Of a stretch of DNA of 64,000 nt, positions 9,386 to 19,800 are shown piece after piece. The position numbers were made by a program, and so were the translations under genes. Location of the stretch: positions 62,001 through 126,000 of the forward strand of contig NZ_LDJX01000007.1 of NCBI RefSeq assembly GCF_001306415.1, written 5' to 3'. The notes beneath the pieces are model-generated. The model was not told where the DNA came from. It was given only the letters and a program-made list of their open reading frames with translations, and did not search any database. The number at the start of each line of letters is the position of its first letter. Within the stretch, counting starts at the first letter, position 1. This DNA comes from Croceitalea dokdonensis DOKDO 023. Lineage in GTDB: Bacteria; Bacteroidota; Bacteroidia; Flavobacteriales; Flavobacteriaceae.

Positions 9386-10837
9386 ATGAAAAAAATAGTA
9401 TTCTTTCTAGCTTCATTTACATTCATGATTGGATGTACGGATGATTTCGTTGAGGTAGATTCCTTTGACGAAACCACGGAAAACTTCTTTAATTCAGAGG
9501 AGGATTATCAAAGTGCCCTAACGGCTGCCTATGATTTGTTACAATCTACCTATATCAATGTCATGTTGGGTGAAATAGCATCCGACAATACCTTGGCAGG
9601 CGGAGAGAGCGCCGTAGACGTACCTGGAATCCAAGAAGTGGATGATATGGTGCACACTCCGGTGAACCAGCAGTTACGGGATTTGTGGACCTGGATGTTT
9701 GCTGGTGTCAATAGGGCAAACTATGTGCTGGAGTTCAAAGACAACATAGATTTTGTCGGCAAGGAGGGCATTATTGCGGAAGCTACTTTTTTACGGGCGT
9801 ATTATTATTTTGAATTGGTGAAATGGTTTGGTGATGTGCCACTTGCTGTAGACCAAAGGTTGCTTTTTGGTGATCAAGATGTGATAGACCGCACCCCAAG
9901 GGCTGAGGTCTACGCCCAAATTGAGCAAGACCTGATTTTCGCAGCGGCTAATTTACCCCTGAACCAAGCAGATACAGGTAGAATCACCAAAGGCGCTGCC
10001 CAAGCTTTATTGGGTAAGGTGTATTTGTTTCAAAATAAGTTCCAGGAAGCTGCTCCAGTATTGGAAGAAGTAATCAATTCTGGGGTATATGAACTGCTCA
10101 CGGATTACAGTTCCATGTTTGAGAATGACAATGAGAATAATATAGAATCTGTCTTTGAGGTACAATATTCGGATATTGAAGGTGCCGGTTTTGGGTGTTT
10201 GCAGTGCAGTGAGGGTAACGTAGCCGTAGGTTTTAACGGTATTAGGAATTACTCTGGCCCAGTTTTCGAATCTGGCTTTAGCTTTAATATCCCTACACAA
10301 GAGGTTTTTGATGCTTTTGAGCCCGGAGACATAAGAAGGGACGTGGCCATTTTGGACATTAATGCATGGGCCGCTGCCAATCCTGAGGTATCTTTCGTAG
10401 AAGGTTTTGAGCATACAGGATTTTACAATAGAAAATATATTGCCCGCCAGGGAGATTTAAATACTGGGGACGCCAACCTTACCAATCCAAATAACTACCG
10501 GGCCATCCGTTTTGCGGACGTTTTGTTAATGGCAGCGGAGGCTTTAAATAGGGGCGGAATAGATGATACTCGTGCACAGACCTATCTAAATAGGGTTAGA
10601 AATCGTGCCAACTTGGGAAATGTAACCGCCACCGGTACCGCACTAACAGAAGCAATTTACCAAGAAAGAAGAGTGGAATTGGTTGGTGAGGGGCATCGGT
10701 TTTTTGATTTGGTAAGAACCGATAGGGCAGCGCAGGAAATAGATGGTTTTCAATCGGGAAAGCATGAATTATTCCCCATTCCTTTAATAGAAATTGAATT
10801 GACGGGCAACCGTTGGGAACAGAATCCAGGATACTAA
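9386..10837 (+). CDS. susD: SusD/RagB-type surface glycan-binding lipoprotein
   Basis: It forms the lid of the SusC pore and captures oligosaccharides at the cell surface. I prefer ATG 9386, which gives a lipoprotein signal peptide ending FMIGC followed by TDDF, over the ATG at 9356. The 483-residue length is typical. Visible family features are the N-terminal EDYQSALTAAYDLLQ, the TPR-like helices (EATFLRAYYYFELVKWFGDVP) and the C-terminal FADVLLMAAEALN, LNRVRNRA, ERRVELVGEGHRFFDLVR motifs. It follows susC and precedes the modular binding protein by 15 bp. Confidence 0.95.
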   Translation: MKKIVFFLASFTFMIGCTDDFVEVDSFDETTENFFNSEEDYQSALTAAYDLLQSTYINVMLGEIASDNTLAGGESAVDVPGIQEVDDMVHTPVNQQLRDLWTWMFAGVNRANYVLEFKDNIDFVGKEGIIAEATFLRAYYYFELVKWFGDVPLAVDQRLLFGDQDVIDRTPRAEVYAQIEQDLIFAAANLPLNQADTGRITKGAAQALLGKVYLFQNKFQEAAPVLEEVINSGVYELLTDYSSMFENDNENNIESVFEVQYSDIEGAGFGCLQCSEGNVAVGFNGIRNYSGPVFESGFSFNIPTQEVFDAFEPGDIRRDVAILDINAWAAANPEVSFVEGFEHTGFYNRKYIARQGDLNTGDANLTNPNNYRAIRFADVLLMAAEALNRGGIDDTRAQTYLNRVRNRANLGNVTATGTALTEAIYQERRVELVGEGHRFFDLVRTDRAAQEIDGFQSGKHELFPIPLIEIELTGNRWEQNPGY

Positions 10838-10852
10838 AAATTAAAATTGATA

Positions 10853-13063
10853 ATGATGAGACTAATAAAAAATCTTTTGGTGGGCGTTTTGGTCGCAACT
10901 GCTTTAGTGGCATGTAAGGACGATGATAACACCTCTTTTGTATTGCAGGAAATATCTGCGCCAACCAACGTTAATGCTATTTTTGATATTGCCCAGGACG
11001 ATTCTGGTGAGGTGAGCGTTACACCTACCGCAGTTGGAGCATCTGTTTTTGAGGTGTTCTTTGGCGATGTGGAGAACGAAACCCCCACAGAAGTTGCCCC
11101 CGGAGAAACCATAACCAAGGTCTATGGGGAAGGGGAGTTTATATTAAAAGTGGTTGCTATAGGGGCCACAGGTCTTACCAGTGAATTAAGCAGGGTAGTG
11201 ACCATTTCCTTTACACCGCCAACAGACCTACAGTTTGCTCTAGAAATTTCTGATGAGAATCCGTTTGAGGTCATCGTTTCCGCATCGGCACAGAATGCCA
11301 CGGTATATGATGTATTCTTTGGCGCAACGGAGGATGAAGTTCCTGTGACCATCATGAATGGCGAAACGGCCCAGTTTACCTACGCAGAGATTGGTGACTA
11401 TGTAGTTCGTGTTGTGGCACGGGGAGCAGGTGCGGCCACCATAGAGGCTAGTGAGACCGTTACCATTTTGGGTAATGCGGACCCTATTGTCTTGCCAATA
11501 ACCTTTGATAGTGCTTCCGTGAACTATGCGTTTGGCACATTCAACGGGGCTTCTTATGAAATTGTGGAAAATCCTGATGCATCTGGTGCCAATCCTACCG
11601 TCTCCAACGTAGGTGCCATCACCAATTCTGGTGCACAGTTTGAAGGTGGAGCCTTCAATTTGGGCACACCAGTGGACTTTAGTGGGAACATGAAAACCAT
11701 TACCATGAAAATGTGGTCACAGGTTGCAGTGCCTGTATTGTTAAAGTTTGAAGGTGGTGTGAATGATGAAAGACAGACCGAGGTTGTTGCCAACCATTCA
11801 GGTACTGGCTGGGAAGACCTCTCCTTCAATTTTGCAACGGATGCCATAAAAAGTTTTATTGATGGCAACCAAGGGGTTGGAGAGCCTTTTGTTCCCGAGG
11901 GCCAATATGCAACCATGGTTATTTTTATTGATGGTCCAGGAACAACTGCGGGAACCTTTTTTATAGATGATATTGCACAAACCGCCAGTGAAGATACCAA
12001 TGGGGGTAATGATGAAACCTCACCCAATGTAGATGATTCCTCGGCTACCCAAGTAGCCCTTCCCGTTGGATTTGAATCTACGACCTTAACCTATTCTTTT
12101 GTAGGTTTTGAAGGGGCGGATTCTGCCATTGAAGCCAACCCGGTTACGGATGGTATCAACCCAACAAGCACCGCAATGAGAAGTACCAAAACGGTAGGTG
12201 CCCAATTTTTCGCAGGTACCTTTTTGGATTTGGAATCGCCCATAGATTTTGCTTCTACGCAAACCATCAGTATAAAAACCTTATCCCCTAAAGTTGGTAT
12301 TCCCATAAGAATGGCGCTAGAAAATTCTGCCGGTGGGGTAGATCAAATCGTGGTGGATGTTAACACCACCGTTGCCAATGCCTGGGAAGAACTTCGTTTT
12401 GACTTTAGTGGGGTGTTCAATAGTGGGGCGCAATACAATAGAATGGTGATTTTCTTTGAGTTTGTTCCGGATTTGGCGGGTGATGGGTCTACCTATTACT
12501 ATGATGACATCCAAATATTGGGATCATCTGGGGATAATGGAGGTACTAGCGGTGCTTCTGGCAATGTAGACGATTCTGCCGCAACACAGGTGGCACTCCC
12601 TGTCGGGTTTGAATCCACAAGTTTAACCTATTCTTTTGTAGGTTTTGAAGGTGCAGATTCTGCCATTGAGGCCAATCCGGATGCCTCCGGAATCAACCCA
12701 ACGGCTACCATTATGAGAACCACCAAAACAGCTGGGGCACAGTTCTTTGCCGGAACCTTTTTGGATTTGGAAGCACCCATTGATTTTTCCAGCACGCAAA
12801 AAGTAAGTATGAAAACATGGTCGCCAAAAGCCAATATACCCGTACGTGTTGCCTTGGAAAATGCCGCCGGCGGTGTTGATCAAATTGTGGTTGATGTCAA
12901 CACAACAACGGCCAATGGCTGGGAAGAGTTGGTGTTTGATTTTAGTGGGGTATTCAATGCTGGCGCTGAGTACAACCGTATCGTAGTATTCTTTGAATTT
13001 GTTCCAGATTTGGCAGGAGATGGATCTACCTACTATTACGATGATATTCAGTTGATAAATTAA
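10853..13063 (+). CDS. SusE/F-position surface lipoprotein with three carbohydrate-binding-like modules
   Basis: Lipoprotein signal with lipobox Cys followed by KDDDN (ATG 10853 preferred over a TTG at 10847). Two short PKD/Ig-like domains (about residues 30-205) are followed by three beta-sandwich modules, each about 160-180 residues. The modules begin like LPVGFESTSLTYSFVGFEG and end in a YYYDDI-type strand. Modules 2 and 3 are very similar, spaced exactly 537 bp (179 codons), a recent tandem duplication; module 1 is more divergent. It probably binds beta-1,3-glucan at the surface next to SusCD. The module is related to the insert in the GH16 gene downstream. No enzyme signature is seen. 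Confidence 0.75.
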   Translation: MMRLIKNLLVGVLVATALVACKDDDNTSFVLQEISAPTNVNAIFDIAQDDSGEVSVTPTAVGASVFEVFFGDVENETPTEVAPGETITKVYGEGEFILKVVAIGATGLTSELSRVVTISFTPPTDLQFALEISDENPFEVIVSASAQNATVYDVFFGATEDEVPVTIMNGETAQFTYAEIGDYVVRVVARGAGAATIEASETVTILGNADPIVLPITFDSASVNYAFGTFNGASYEIVENPDASGANPTVSNVGAITNSGAQFEGGAFNLGTPVDFSGNMKTITMKMWSQVAVPVLLKFEGGVNDERQTEVVANHSGTGWEDLSFNFATDAIKSFIDGNQGVGEPFVPEGQYATMVIFIDGPGTTAGTFFIDDIAQTASEDTNGGNDETSPNVDDSSATQVALPVGFESTTLTYSFVGFEGADSAIEANPVTDGINPTSTAMRSTKTVGAQFFAGTFLDLESPIDFASTQTISIKTLSPKVGIPIRMALENSAGGVDQIVVDVNTTVANAWEELRFDFSGVFNSGAQYNRMVIFFEFVPDLAGDGSTYYYDDIQILGSSGDNGGTSGASGNVDDSAATQVALPVGFESTSLTYSFVGFEGADSAIEANPDASGINPTATIMRTTKTAGAQFFAGTFLDLEAPIDFSSTQKVSMKTWSPKANIPVRVALENAAGGVDQIVVDVNTTTANGWEELVFDFSGVFNAGAEYNRIVVFFEFVPDLAGDGSTYYYDDIQLIN
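12026..13060. repeat. In-gene tandem duplication, 537-bp unit
   Basis: The segments starting AATGTAGATGATTCC (12026) and AATGTAGACGATTCT (12563) run in parallel to the end of the gene and encode the second and third binding modules. The unit keeps the reading frame, and both copies share long blocks such as the YYYDDIQ strand and the NRMVIFFEFVPDLAGD region. Confidence 0.85.
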
Positions 13064-13075
13064 AATTTGATGCTC

Positions 13076-15169
13076 ATGAAGAAGTTAACATATGTGCTTG
13101 CCCTCTTTTTGGTCTCTCTGGCCATTAACGGATGCCAAGAAGAGGAACCAACGTTAGATACCATATTCACTCCTACAAACATTGCGCTGAACGCGGTGGT
13201 GGCGGACGATCAATCTGGGAACGTTACCGTGACGCCTTCCGGTGACAATGCCATTACCTTTCATGTGGTATTTAACCAAGGTGCAGATGCGGTGGTTGTT
13301 GGCAATGGCGAAAGTGCAACCTTTAGATATACCCGATCTGGACAATATGAACAGCCCATTACCTTGGTCGCATTTGGTAGTGGTGGGGTTAGCTCAAGCA
13401 AGACGGAGTTCATTAATTTGGACGTACGTCTGTTCATAGATGAGGCAACTTTAAGGCTTATTGCAGGGGATGGAACAAAGCGCTGGGTATGGGATAGGAC
13501 TGTGGGCGGTCACTTTGGTGTAGGGCCCTTGACCAATGATTTCCCAGAATTTTTTAGTGCCTCGCCAAATGCTTTAAACGACTGTCTTTATGACGATGTT
13601 TTGGAATTTAGCTATGATGGCCAAGACAATTATAGCTATACCCTGGACCCTGGCGCAGATAATTTAAGTTTCTTGAATTGGACAGAAGTCAATCGGTTTT
13701 TTCCAGATGCCACTCCACAACAGTTTGCCGATGAATGTCGCGATATCACGGATCAAGCTGTTTTTGATACAGGTTTTGTGATTATCGACAATGAAGATGG
13801 TTCTCGCACCTTGGATGTTGGCAGTAGTTTTTTAAGCTATTGGGCGGTTATCCCCGGGCAATACCAAATTTTGGAACTCACGGAAAATAGGTTGGCCCTT
13901 CGTGGCATCAGTCAACCCTTTAATGGTGACGGACCGTTGGCATGGTACAGTGTTTTTGTTCCGGAAGGACAGGTAGATACTGGTGGTGGGGACCCGTTGG
14001 ATTCTGTTTTTACCAATTTGGTCTGGTCCGATGAATTTGACGTTGCCGGTGCCCCTAATCCTGCCAACTGGACCTATGATTTGGGTACAGGGGACAATGG
14101 TTGGGGCAACCAAGAAGTCCAGACCTATACGGATACCGCAGAAAATGTCATTGTTGAGGATGATGTGCTTAAAATCACCCTAAAAAAAGAGGTTGGCGGA
14201 GAAGGAATTTATTATTACGATGATTTTGCCTTGGTAGATGGTGCTGGAACGGTACAGCAACTTGTTCAGGATTTTGAAGGCACTGTGCCAACGTTCGAGA
14301 GTTTTGGGGGCGGTGGTTCAACGGTCATATCCAATCCTGATGCATCGGGCATCAATACATCGGCCAATGTTGGGGAATTTACAAAATCTGGAACGGCAGA
14401 AACTTTTGCAGGTTCCTTCTTTGATTTGCCCGCCCCGTTGGATTTAAGTGTAAACAAGACCATGACCATAAAAACCTGGTCCCCAAAAGTGGGTGCCGTG
14501 GTACGTTTAAAGATTGAGGATTCCAATGATAGTACCCGTTTTTTTGAGGTAGATGCCACAACCACCGTAGCCAATACTTGGGAGAATTTAAGTTTTGACT
14601 TAACCAATGCACCCAACTTTAGCTACAACAGGTTGGTCACTTTTTTTGATTTTGGTGTTCCCGGTGGTGCAAGTTTTACCTCTGCGAGAATCAAGACCCA
14701 AGGGTTACAACAATTTACCTATGGTAGGGTGGAGGCAAGGGCAAAGTTGCCAACTGGTGGCGGCACTTGGCCCGCTATCTGGATGTTGGGAGCGGACTTA
14801 GAGACCAATCCTTGGCCAGGCGCTGGAGAGTTGGACATCATGGAGCACGTGGGAAACCAGCAAGACATCATTTTTGGCTCAACTCACGATCCCAATAATT
14901 TCGGAGGGAATGCAAGGACAGGTTCTACTTCCGTTTCAGGCGTGTCGGATGAATTTAAGATTTATGAGATGGAATGGACCCCGGAAGAGATAAGCTTTGC
15001 CGTGGATGGCCAGGTGTACTTTACCGTACCCAATGACCCCTCCCTTCCGTTTAACAAAGATTTCTTCTTCATCATGAATGTGGCCATGGGAGGCACTTTT
15101 GGCGGAGACGTAGACCCCAATTTTGAGCAGTCTACAATGGAAGTGGATTATATTAGAATGTATCAATAA
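13076..15169 (+). CDS. GH16 endo-beta-1,3-glucanase (laminarinase) with inserted binding module
   Basis: Secreted lipoprotein (lipobox ING-C-QEEE; ATG 13076 chosen over TTG 13067). An Ig-like domain (about 30-120) and an unassigned domain (about 125-300) precede the GH16 fold. The GH16 fold begins at LVWSDEFD (about residue 325), is interrupted after the strand LKITLKKE by roughly 159 extra residues (373-531), and resumes with FTSARIKTQGLQQFTYGRVEARAKLP. The catalytic signature is GELDIMEHVG with Glu585 as nucleophile, Asp587 and Glu590 as acid/base, the beta-bulge form seen in laminarinases. It would cut beta-1,3-glucan at the cell surface for the SusCD importer. The inserted module resembles those of the preceding protein. 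Confidence 0.88.
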   Translation: MKKLTYVLALFLVSLAINGCQEEEPTLDTIFTPTNIALNAVVADDQSGNVTVTPSGDNAITFHVVFNQGADAVVVGNGESATFRYTRSGQYEQPITLVAFGSGGVSSSKTEFINLDVRLFIDEATLRLIAGDGTKRWVWDRTVGGHFGVGPLTNDFPEFFSASPNALNDCLYDDVLEFSYDGQDNYSYTLDPGADNLSFLNWTEVNRFFPDATPQQFADECRDITDQAVFDTGFVIIDNEDGSRTLDVGSSFLSYWAVIPGQYQILELTENRLALRGISQPFNGDGPLAWYSVFVPEGQVDTGGGDPLDSVFTNLVWSDEFDVAGAPNPANWTYDLGTGDNGWGNQEVQTYTDTAENVIVEDDVLKITLKKEVGGEGIYYYDDFALVDGAGTVQQLVQDFEGTVPTFESFGGGGSTVISNPDASGINTSANVGEFTKSGTAETFAGSFFDLPAPLDLSVNKTMTIKTWSPKVGAVVRLKIEDSNDSTRFFEVDATTTVANTWENLSFDLTNAPNFSYNRLVTFFDFGVPGGASFTSARIKTQGLQQFTYGRVEARAKLPTGGGTWPAIWMLGADLETNPWPGAGELDIMEHVGNQQDIIFGSTHDPNNFGGNARTGSTSVSGVSDEFKIYEMEWTPEEISFAVDGQVYFTVPNDPSLPFNKDFFFIMNVAMGGTFGGDVDPNFEQSTMEVDYIRMYQ

Positions 15170-15198
15170 GTACTAATTTGGATTGGAATAGTTGTCTT

Positions 15199-15228
15199 AA
15201 AAGACCAGTGGTAGTGCTGGTCTTTTTT
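15199..15228 (+). terminator. Hairpin terminator after the GH16 gene
   Basis: The stem AAAAGACCAG (15199-15208) pairs with CTGGTCTTTT (15217-15226) and continues into a T run. It lies inside the glycan locus, so susC-to-GH16 may be one transcription unit and the enzymes downstream another, or it may attenuate expression. Confidence 0.8.
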
Positions 15229-15274
15229 GTCTGATTTTGCAGCCAATTCAATTCTTCAACAGAGCAAACGCCAT

Positions 15275-16633
15275 ATGGGGGTTCAAGATTATAATAGCAA
15301 TAAAAAGAGGCGAGCTTTTGGGCTAGACCCCGTTCTTACCGTTTTGGTGGGGATGTTACTCTTTGTAAGCATGGTAAAGGGCCAATCTAATCTGGTGCAG
15401 TTGGTGTCTGATGAAAAAGGAAATAAACTTTTGGTAGATGGACGGGAGTTTATGGTAAATGGGATGAACTGGGATTATATTCCAAGAGGCACTAATGCGG
15501 TAAATGCTAATTTTTGGCAAAAACCCGATGACATCATCCAAAAGGCATTGGATTATGAAATGTCTTTACTGCACAATATGAATGTGAACGCCGTAAGGTT
15601 GTACACCGGTGTTCCCGCTAAATGGATTAGGTATATTTATGAAAACCATGGAATGTATACCATGTTAAACCATTCCTTTGGACGTTATGGATTAACGATA
15701 AAGGGCAATTGGGTGCCCGTAACCGATTATGCAGATCAAGAGACCCAAGATTTGCTATTGACAGAGGTGACTGCTCTGGTCAAGGAATACCAACATACCC
15801 CGGGCTTGTTGTTGTACCTTTTAGGGAATGAAAATAACTACGGCCTATTTTGGGCCGGCGCGGAAAGCGAGGACTTTCCGGAGGACGAAAAGGAAAAGGC
15901 ACTTATTGGGGAAACCCGGGGCAGACCCATGTACCGTTTAATGAATACCGCGTCGAGGATGATGAAAGAACTGGATAAGTCACACCCCGTGGCCATTTGT
16001 AACGGGGATGTGCAGTTCATAGATATCATTGCAGCGGAATGTACAGATGTGGATGTTTTTGGCACCAATACCTACCGGGGAGTTTCTTTTGGTGATCTCT
16101 TTAACGTGGTCAAGCAAAAATTGGGCAAGCCACTTCTCCTTACCGAATTTGGGGCAGATGCATATAATGCGGTCGAAGGACAAGAAGACCAGGTTTCGCA
16201 GGCGTATTATGTATTGGGAAATTGGAAGGAAGTGTATCAGAACGCATATGGGCTGGGCGGTGCCAACAACGTTATTGGTGGTTTTACCTTTCAGTTCAGT
16301 GACGGCTGGTGGAAGTATGGATTTAATGATCGTGTTAATGAGGAAATCCATGACGTCCACGCCTCTTGGTCCAATGGGGGATATGACCGGGACATGGTGC
16401 CCGGAGGCGGGAATAACATGAACGAGGAGTGGTTTGGGATTTGTGGAAAAGGACCAACGGACGCCATGGGGCTCTATGAATTGTATCCAAGGGCTGCTTA
16501 TTACTCGCTCTTACAGGCACATCAATTAAATCCATATGGAGATGGTGTCACCGCAGATTCCATTACCACTTTTTTTAAGTCTATAAATATTCAACAGGCA
16601 CTAGAAAAGGCAAAAGAAAATAAAACCAAATAG
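15275..16633 (+). CDS. Secreted clan GH-A glycoside hydrolase, family uncertain
   Basis: A 452-residue TIM-barrel hydrolase with an N-terminal hydrophobic signal segment (LTVLVGMLLFVSMVKGQ, after a basic stretch). The start is ATG 15275; the frame opens earlier at a TTG inside the terminator T run, which is unlikely. Clan GH-A marks are LLYLLGNENNYGLFW with the probable acid/base Glu186, and LLLTEFGAD with the probable nucleophile Glu291. VNGMNWDYIPRGTN and VNAVRLYTG resemble GH2/GH5-like barrels. In this context an exo- or endo-acting beta-1,3-glucan or side-chain (beta-1,6) activity is likely; I cannot fix the GH family by eye. Confidence 0.7.
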   Translation: MGVQDYNSNKKRRAFGLDPVLTVLVGMLLFVSMVKGQSNLVQLVSDEKGNKLLVDGREFMVNGMNWDYIPRGTNAVNANFWQKPDDIIQKALDYEMSLLHNMNVNAVRLYTGVPAKWIRYIYENHGMYTMLNHSFGRYGLTIKGNWVPVTDYADQETQDLLLTEVTALVKEYQHTPGLLLYLLGNENNYGLFWAGAESEDFPEDEKEKALIGETRGRPMYRLMNTASRMMKELDKSHPVAICNGDVQFIDIIAAECTDVDVFGTNTYRGVSFGDLFNVVKQKLGKPLLLTEFGADAYNAVEGQEDQVSQAYYVLGNWKEVYQNAYGLGGANNVIGGFTFQFSDGWWKYGFNDRVNEEIHDVHASWSNGGYDRDMVPGGGNNMNEEWFGICGKGPTDAMGLYELYPRAAYYSLLQAHQLNPYGDGVTADSITTFFKSINIQQALEKAKENKTK

Positions 16634-16715
16634 TGAGACATGGTAAAGGGAATCTGCCAAGCTGTTCAACCAAAAAAGAAGTTGTTCTAAAAGTGGCCCA
16701 ATGGCCTATCCTATG

Positions 16716-16737
16716 AAAAAGCAACGCTGCTTTTTTT
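16716..16737 (+). terminator. Hairpin terminator between GH-A and phosphorylase genes
   Basis: The stem AAAAAGCA (16716-16723) with loop ACGC pairs with TGCTTTTT and runs into seven T. It separates the secreted hydrolase from the phosphorylase gene and is the second terminator-like hairpin within the locus. Confidence 0.7.
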
Positions 16738-16815
16738 ATGGAAACTTTAGAGCCAAAAGCCCAAATGTCAATAACGCACTGCAGAAGGCAAAAAAATGTA
16801 TAAAAATAGAAGTTG

Positions 16816-19800
16816 ATGAAGTATATCCAGATAGAGAATGAAGGTTACTATAAGATAGAAAATAGTGATGCACTGCGCCCCTTCTTTATGAGTGTGGTGA
16901 GTGATTCTAACCATTGGATGTTTATTGCTAGCAATGGCGGCCTAACGGCTGGCCGAAAAAATAGCGCTTATGCACTATTTCCCTATTACACGGATGATAA
17001 AATTACGGAGTCTTTTGATATCACCGGAAGTAAGACCATAGTTAAAATAGAGCGGGCAGATGGAACGCATCTCATATGGGAGCCTTTTTCAAATAGGTAT
17101 ACCGGCCTTTTTAACATCACTAGAAACCTTTTTAAAAGTGAACTTGGCAACAAAATCATCTTTGAGGAAAATAACAAGGACTTAGGACTTACTTATCGGT
17201 ATCAATGGAGTTCTAGCCATACCTACGGTTTTGTAAGAAAAAGTACGCTTTTGAATACCTCTGGGAGTGCTGTGGAGCTCACCGTTCTTGATGGAATACA
17301 GAATATTATGCCCTATGGGGTAGATGCGGCAACACAACAAGGGAGCAGTAATTTGGTAGATGCCTATAAGCGTAGCGAGTTGGTTGCGGACTCTGGCCTA
17401 GGTATTTTTGCCCTAAGTGCGATTATTGTGGATAAGGCAGAACCCAGTGAGGCGCTCAAGGCCAATGTGGTCTGGTCCATGGGCTGTGGTCCATCAACGA
17501 AGTTATTATCCTCACTACAACTAGATGCGTTCAGGAACGGACATAACGTGGCGCCAGAGGAGGATGTTAAAGCGGAAAGAGGGGCTTATTTTGATGTTTT
17601 TAAAGTGAAGCTTAGCGCGGGGCAATCCAAGGAATGGGCGCTGGTGGCAGATGTGAACAAAAGCACCGCTAGGGTCATCAGCCTTTCCGAAGAGCTCAAA
17701 GTCGCTTCCGGTTTATGGGAAAGCGTATTCAAAGATGTTTCCAAAGGGTCTGCAAATTTGGTGCGATTGACCAGCGCTGCCGATGCCAAACAACTAACGG
17801 CCGACCAAAAAACCAATACCCGCCATTATTCCAATGTGCTCTTCAATATGATGCGTGGAGGAATTTTTGATGATAACTACACCATTGAGAAAGTAGATTT
17901 TAGCACCTATATCCAAAAAGCAAATAGCAAGGTATTTACCTCTAATAGGGACCCTATAAACAACCTACCAAGGACCTTCCCCCTTCAAAAATTAAAAGAA
18001 TTGGCCAACCAAACTGCGGACAAGGATTTAGCCAGGTTATGTTTGGAATACCTCCCGTTACAATTTAGTAGAAGGCACGGTGACCCTAGTAGGCCATGGA
18101 ATAAGTTTTCCATAAATACCGTCACAGAGAATGGTGATAAAATATTGGACTACGAGGGCAACTGGCGTGATATTTTTCAAAATTGGGAAGCCTTGGCCCA
18201 TTCCTACCCAGAGTTCATAGATAGCATGATTCATAAGTTCCTGAATGCGACCACTTTTGACGGGTATAACCCGTATAGGGTCACCAAAAGTGGCTTTGAC
18301 TGGGAAACTATTGAACCGGACGACCCTTGGTCTTACATAGGGTATTGGGGAGACCATCAAATCATTTACCTTCTTAAATTTTTGGAATTTAGTGAAAAGC
18401 ATTATCCGGGTAGTTTACAACGATATTTTCAAGAACGGATTTTTGTATATGCCAACGTTCCCTATAAGATTAAAGACTATGGTTCCATCCTAGAGAACCC
18501 AAAGGATACCATTCTTTTTGATGAAGACTTGGATAGTTCCATTCGTGAAAAACGAGCTAAAATTGGCGCGGACGGCGCCCTTATCTGGCTAGAAAATGGG
18601 TCTATATACAGGGTGAACATGATGGAAAAACTTTTGGCAACCGTCCTTGCCAAAGTATCCAACTTTATCCCAGAAGGTGGTATTTGGATGAATACCCAAC
18701 GGCCAGAATGGAACGATGCCAATAATGCATTGGTAGGCAATGGGGTTTCTATGGTAACCCTTTATTATTTAAGACGTTTCTTAGCGTTTTTTAAGGGCTT
18801 GTTGGGTAATTCCACTGCCAAGCAGTTTGAGGTTTCTATGGAATTGTCCGATTTCTTTAAACAAATTTCCAAAACCCTGATTGATTATCAGCACCTTTTA
18901 GGAAACAACATAACGGATAGGGACAGAAAAACAATTACGGATGGCTTAGGTAAGGCAGGAAGTAGATATAGAAGTTCTGTTTACCAAAACGGTTTTTCTT
19001 CCGCTACCAAGAAAATTACGGCTGCAGATGTACAAGCTTTTGTGGGGGTTGCCCTAAAATACCTAGAACAAAGTATTGCCGTAAATAAACGGAAAGATGG
19101 GCTGTACCACGCCTATAATTTAATGACGGTAAAATCAGATACCGAAATTGAAGTATCTTATCTGGCCGAAATGTTGGAAGGGCAGGTAGCTGTTCTTAGT
19201 TCTGGCCATATTGGTAATGAGGAGGCGGTGGTCTTGTTGGATGGTTTAAAAAATAGTGCCTTGTTCCGCGCTGATCAGTATAGCTACATCCTATACCCCA
19301 ACAAGGATTTACCCAAATTTGTGGTCAAAAACAACATTCCCGAGCCAGCCATAAAAACATCGGTACTCCTCCAAAAATTATTGGAGGCCGGAGATAACTC
19401 CATCATAGAAAAAAGCGCCGATGGTGGGTATCATTTTAATGGGGATTTTAATAATGCGGATAGTCTAAAGACCGCATTGGCAAGTTTGCCAACTGCTACA
19501 TATGGTGATTTGGTGAACAAAGAACAGCAGCTATTACTGGATGTTTTTGAGGCAGTTTTTGATCATAAATCCTTTACAGGCCGTTCAGGAACCTTTTTTG
19601 GGTATGAAGGGCTTGGGTCCATCTATTGGCATATGGTGTCCAAACTGCTTTTGGCCGTGCAGGAAATCTGTTTACGTGCCATCCATGAAAGGGCTTCAGA
19701 TGAAACCATAGGCAGACTTTTGGAGCATTATTATGAAATCAATGAGGGCATAGGCGTACACAAATCCCCCGAACTGTACGGTGCGTTTCCCACCGATCCC

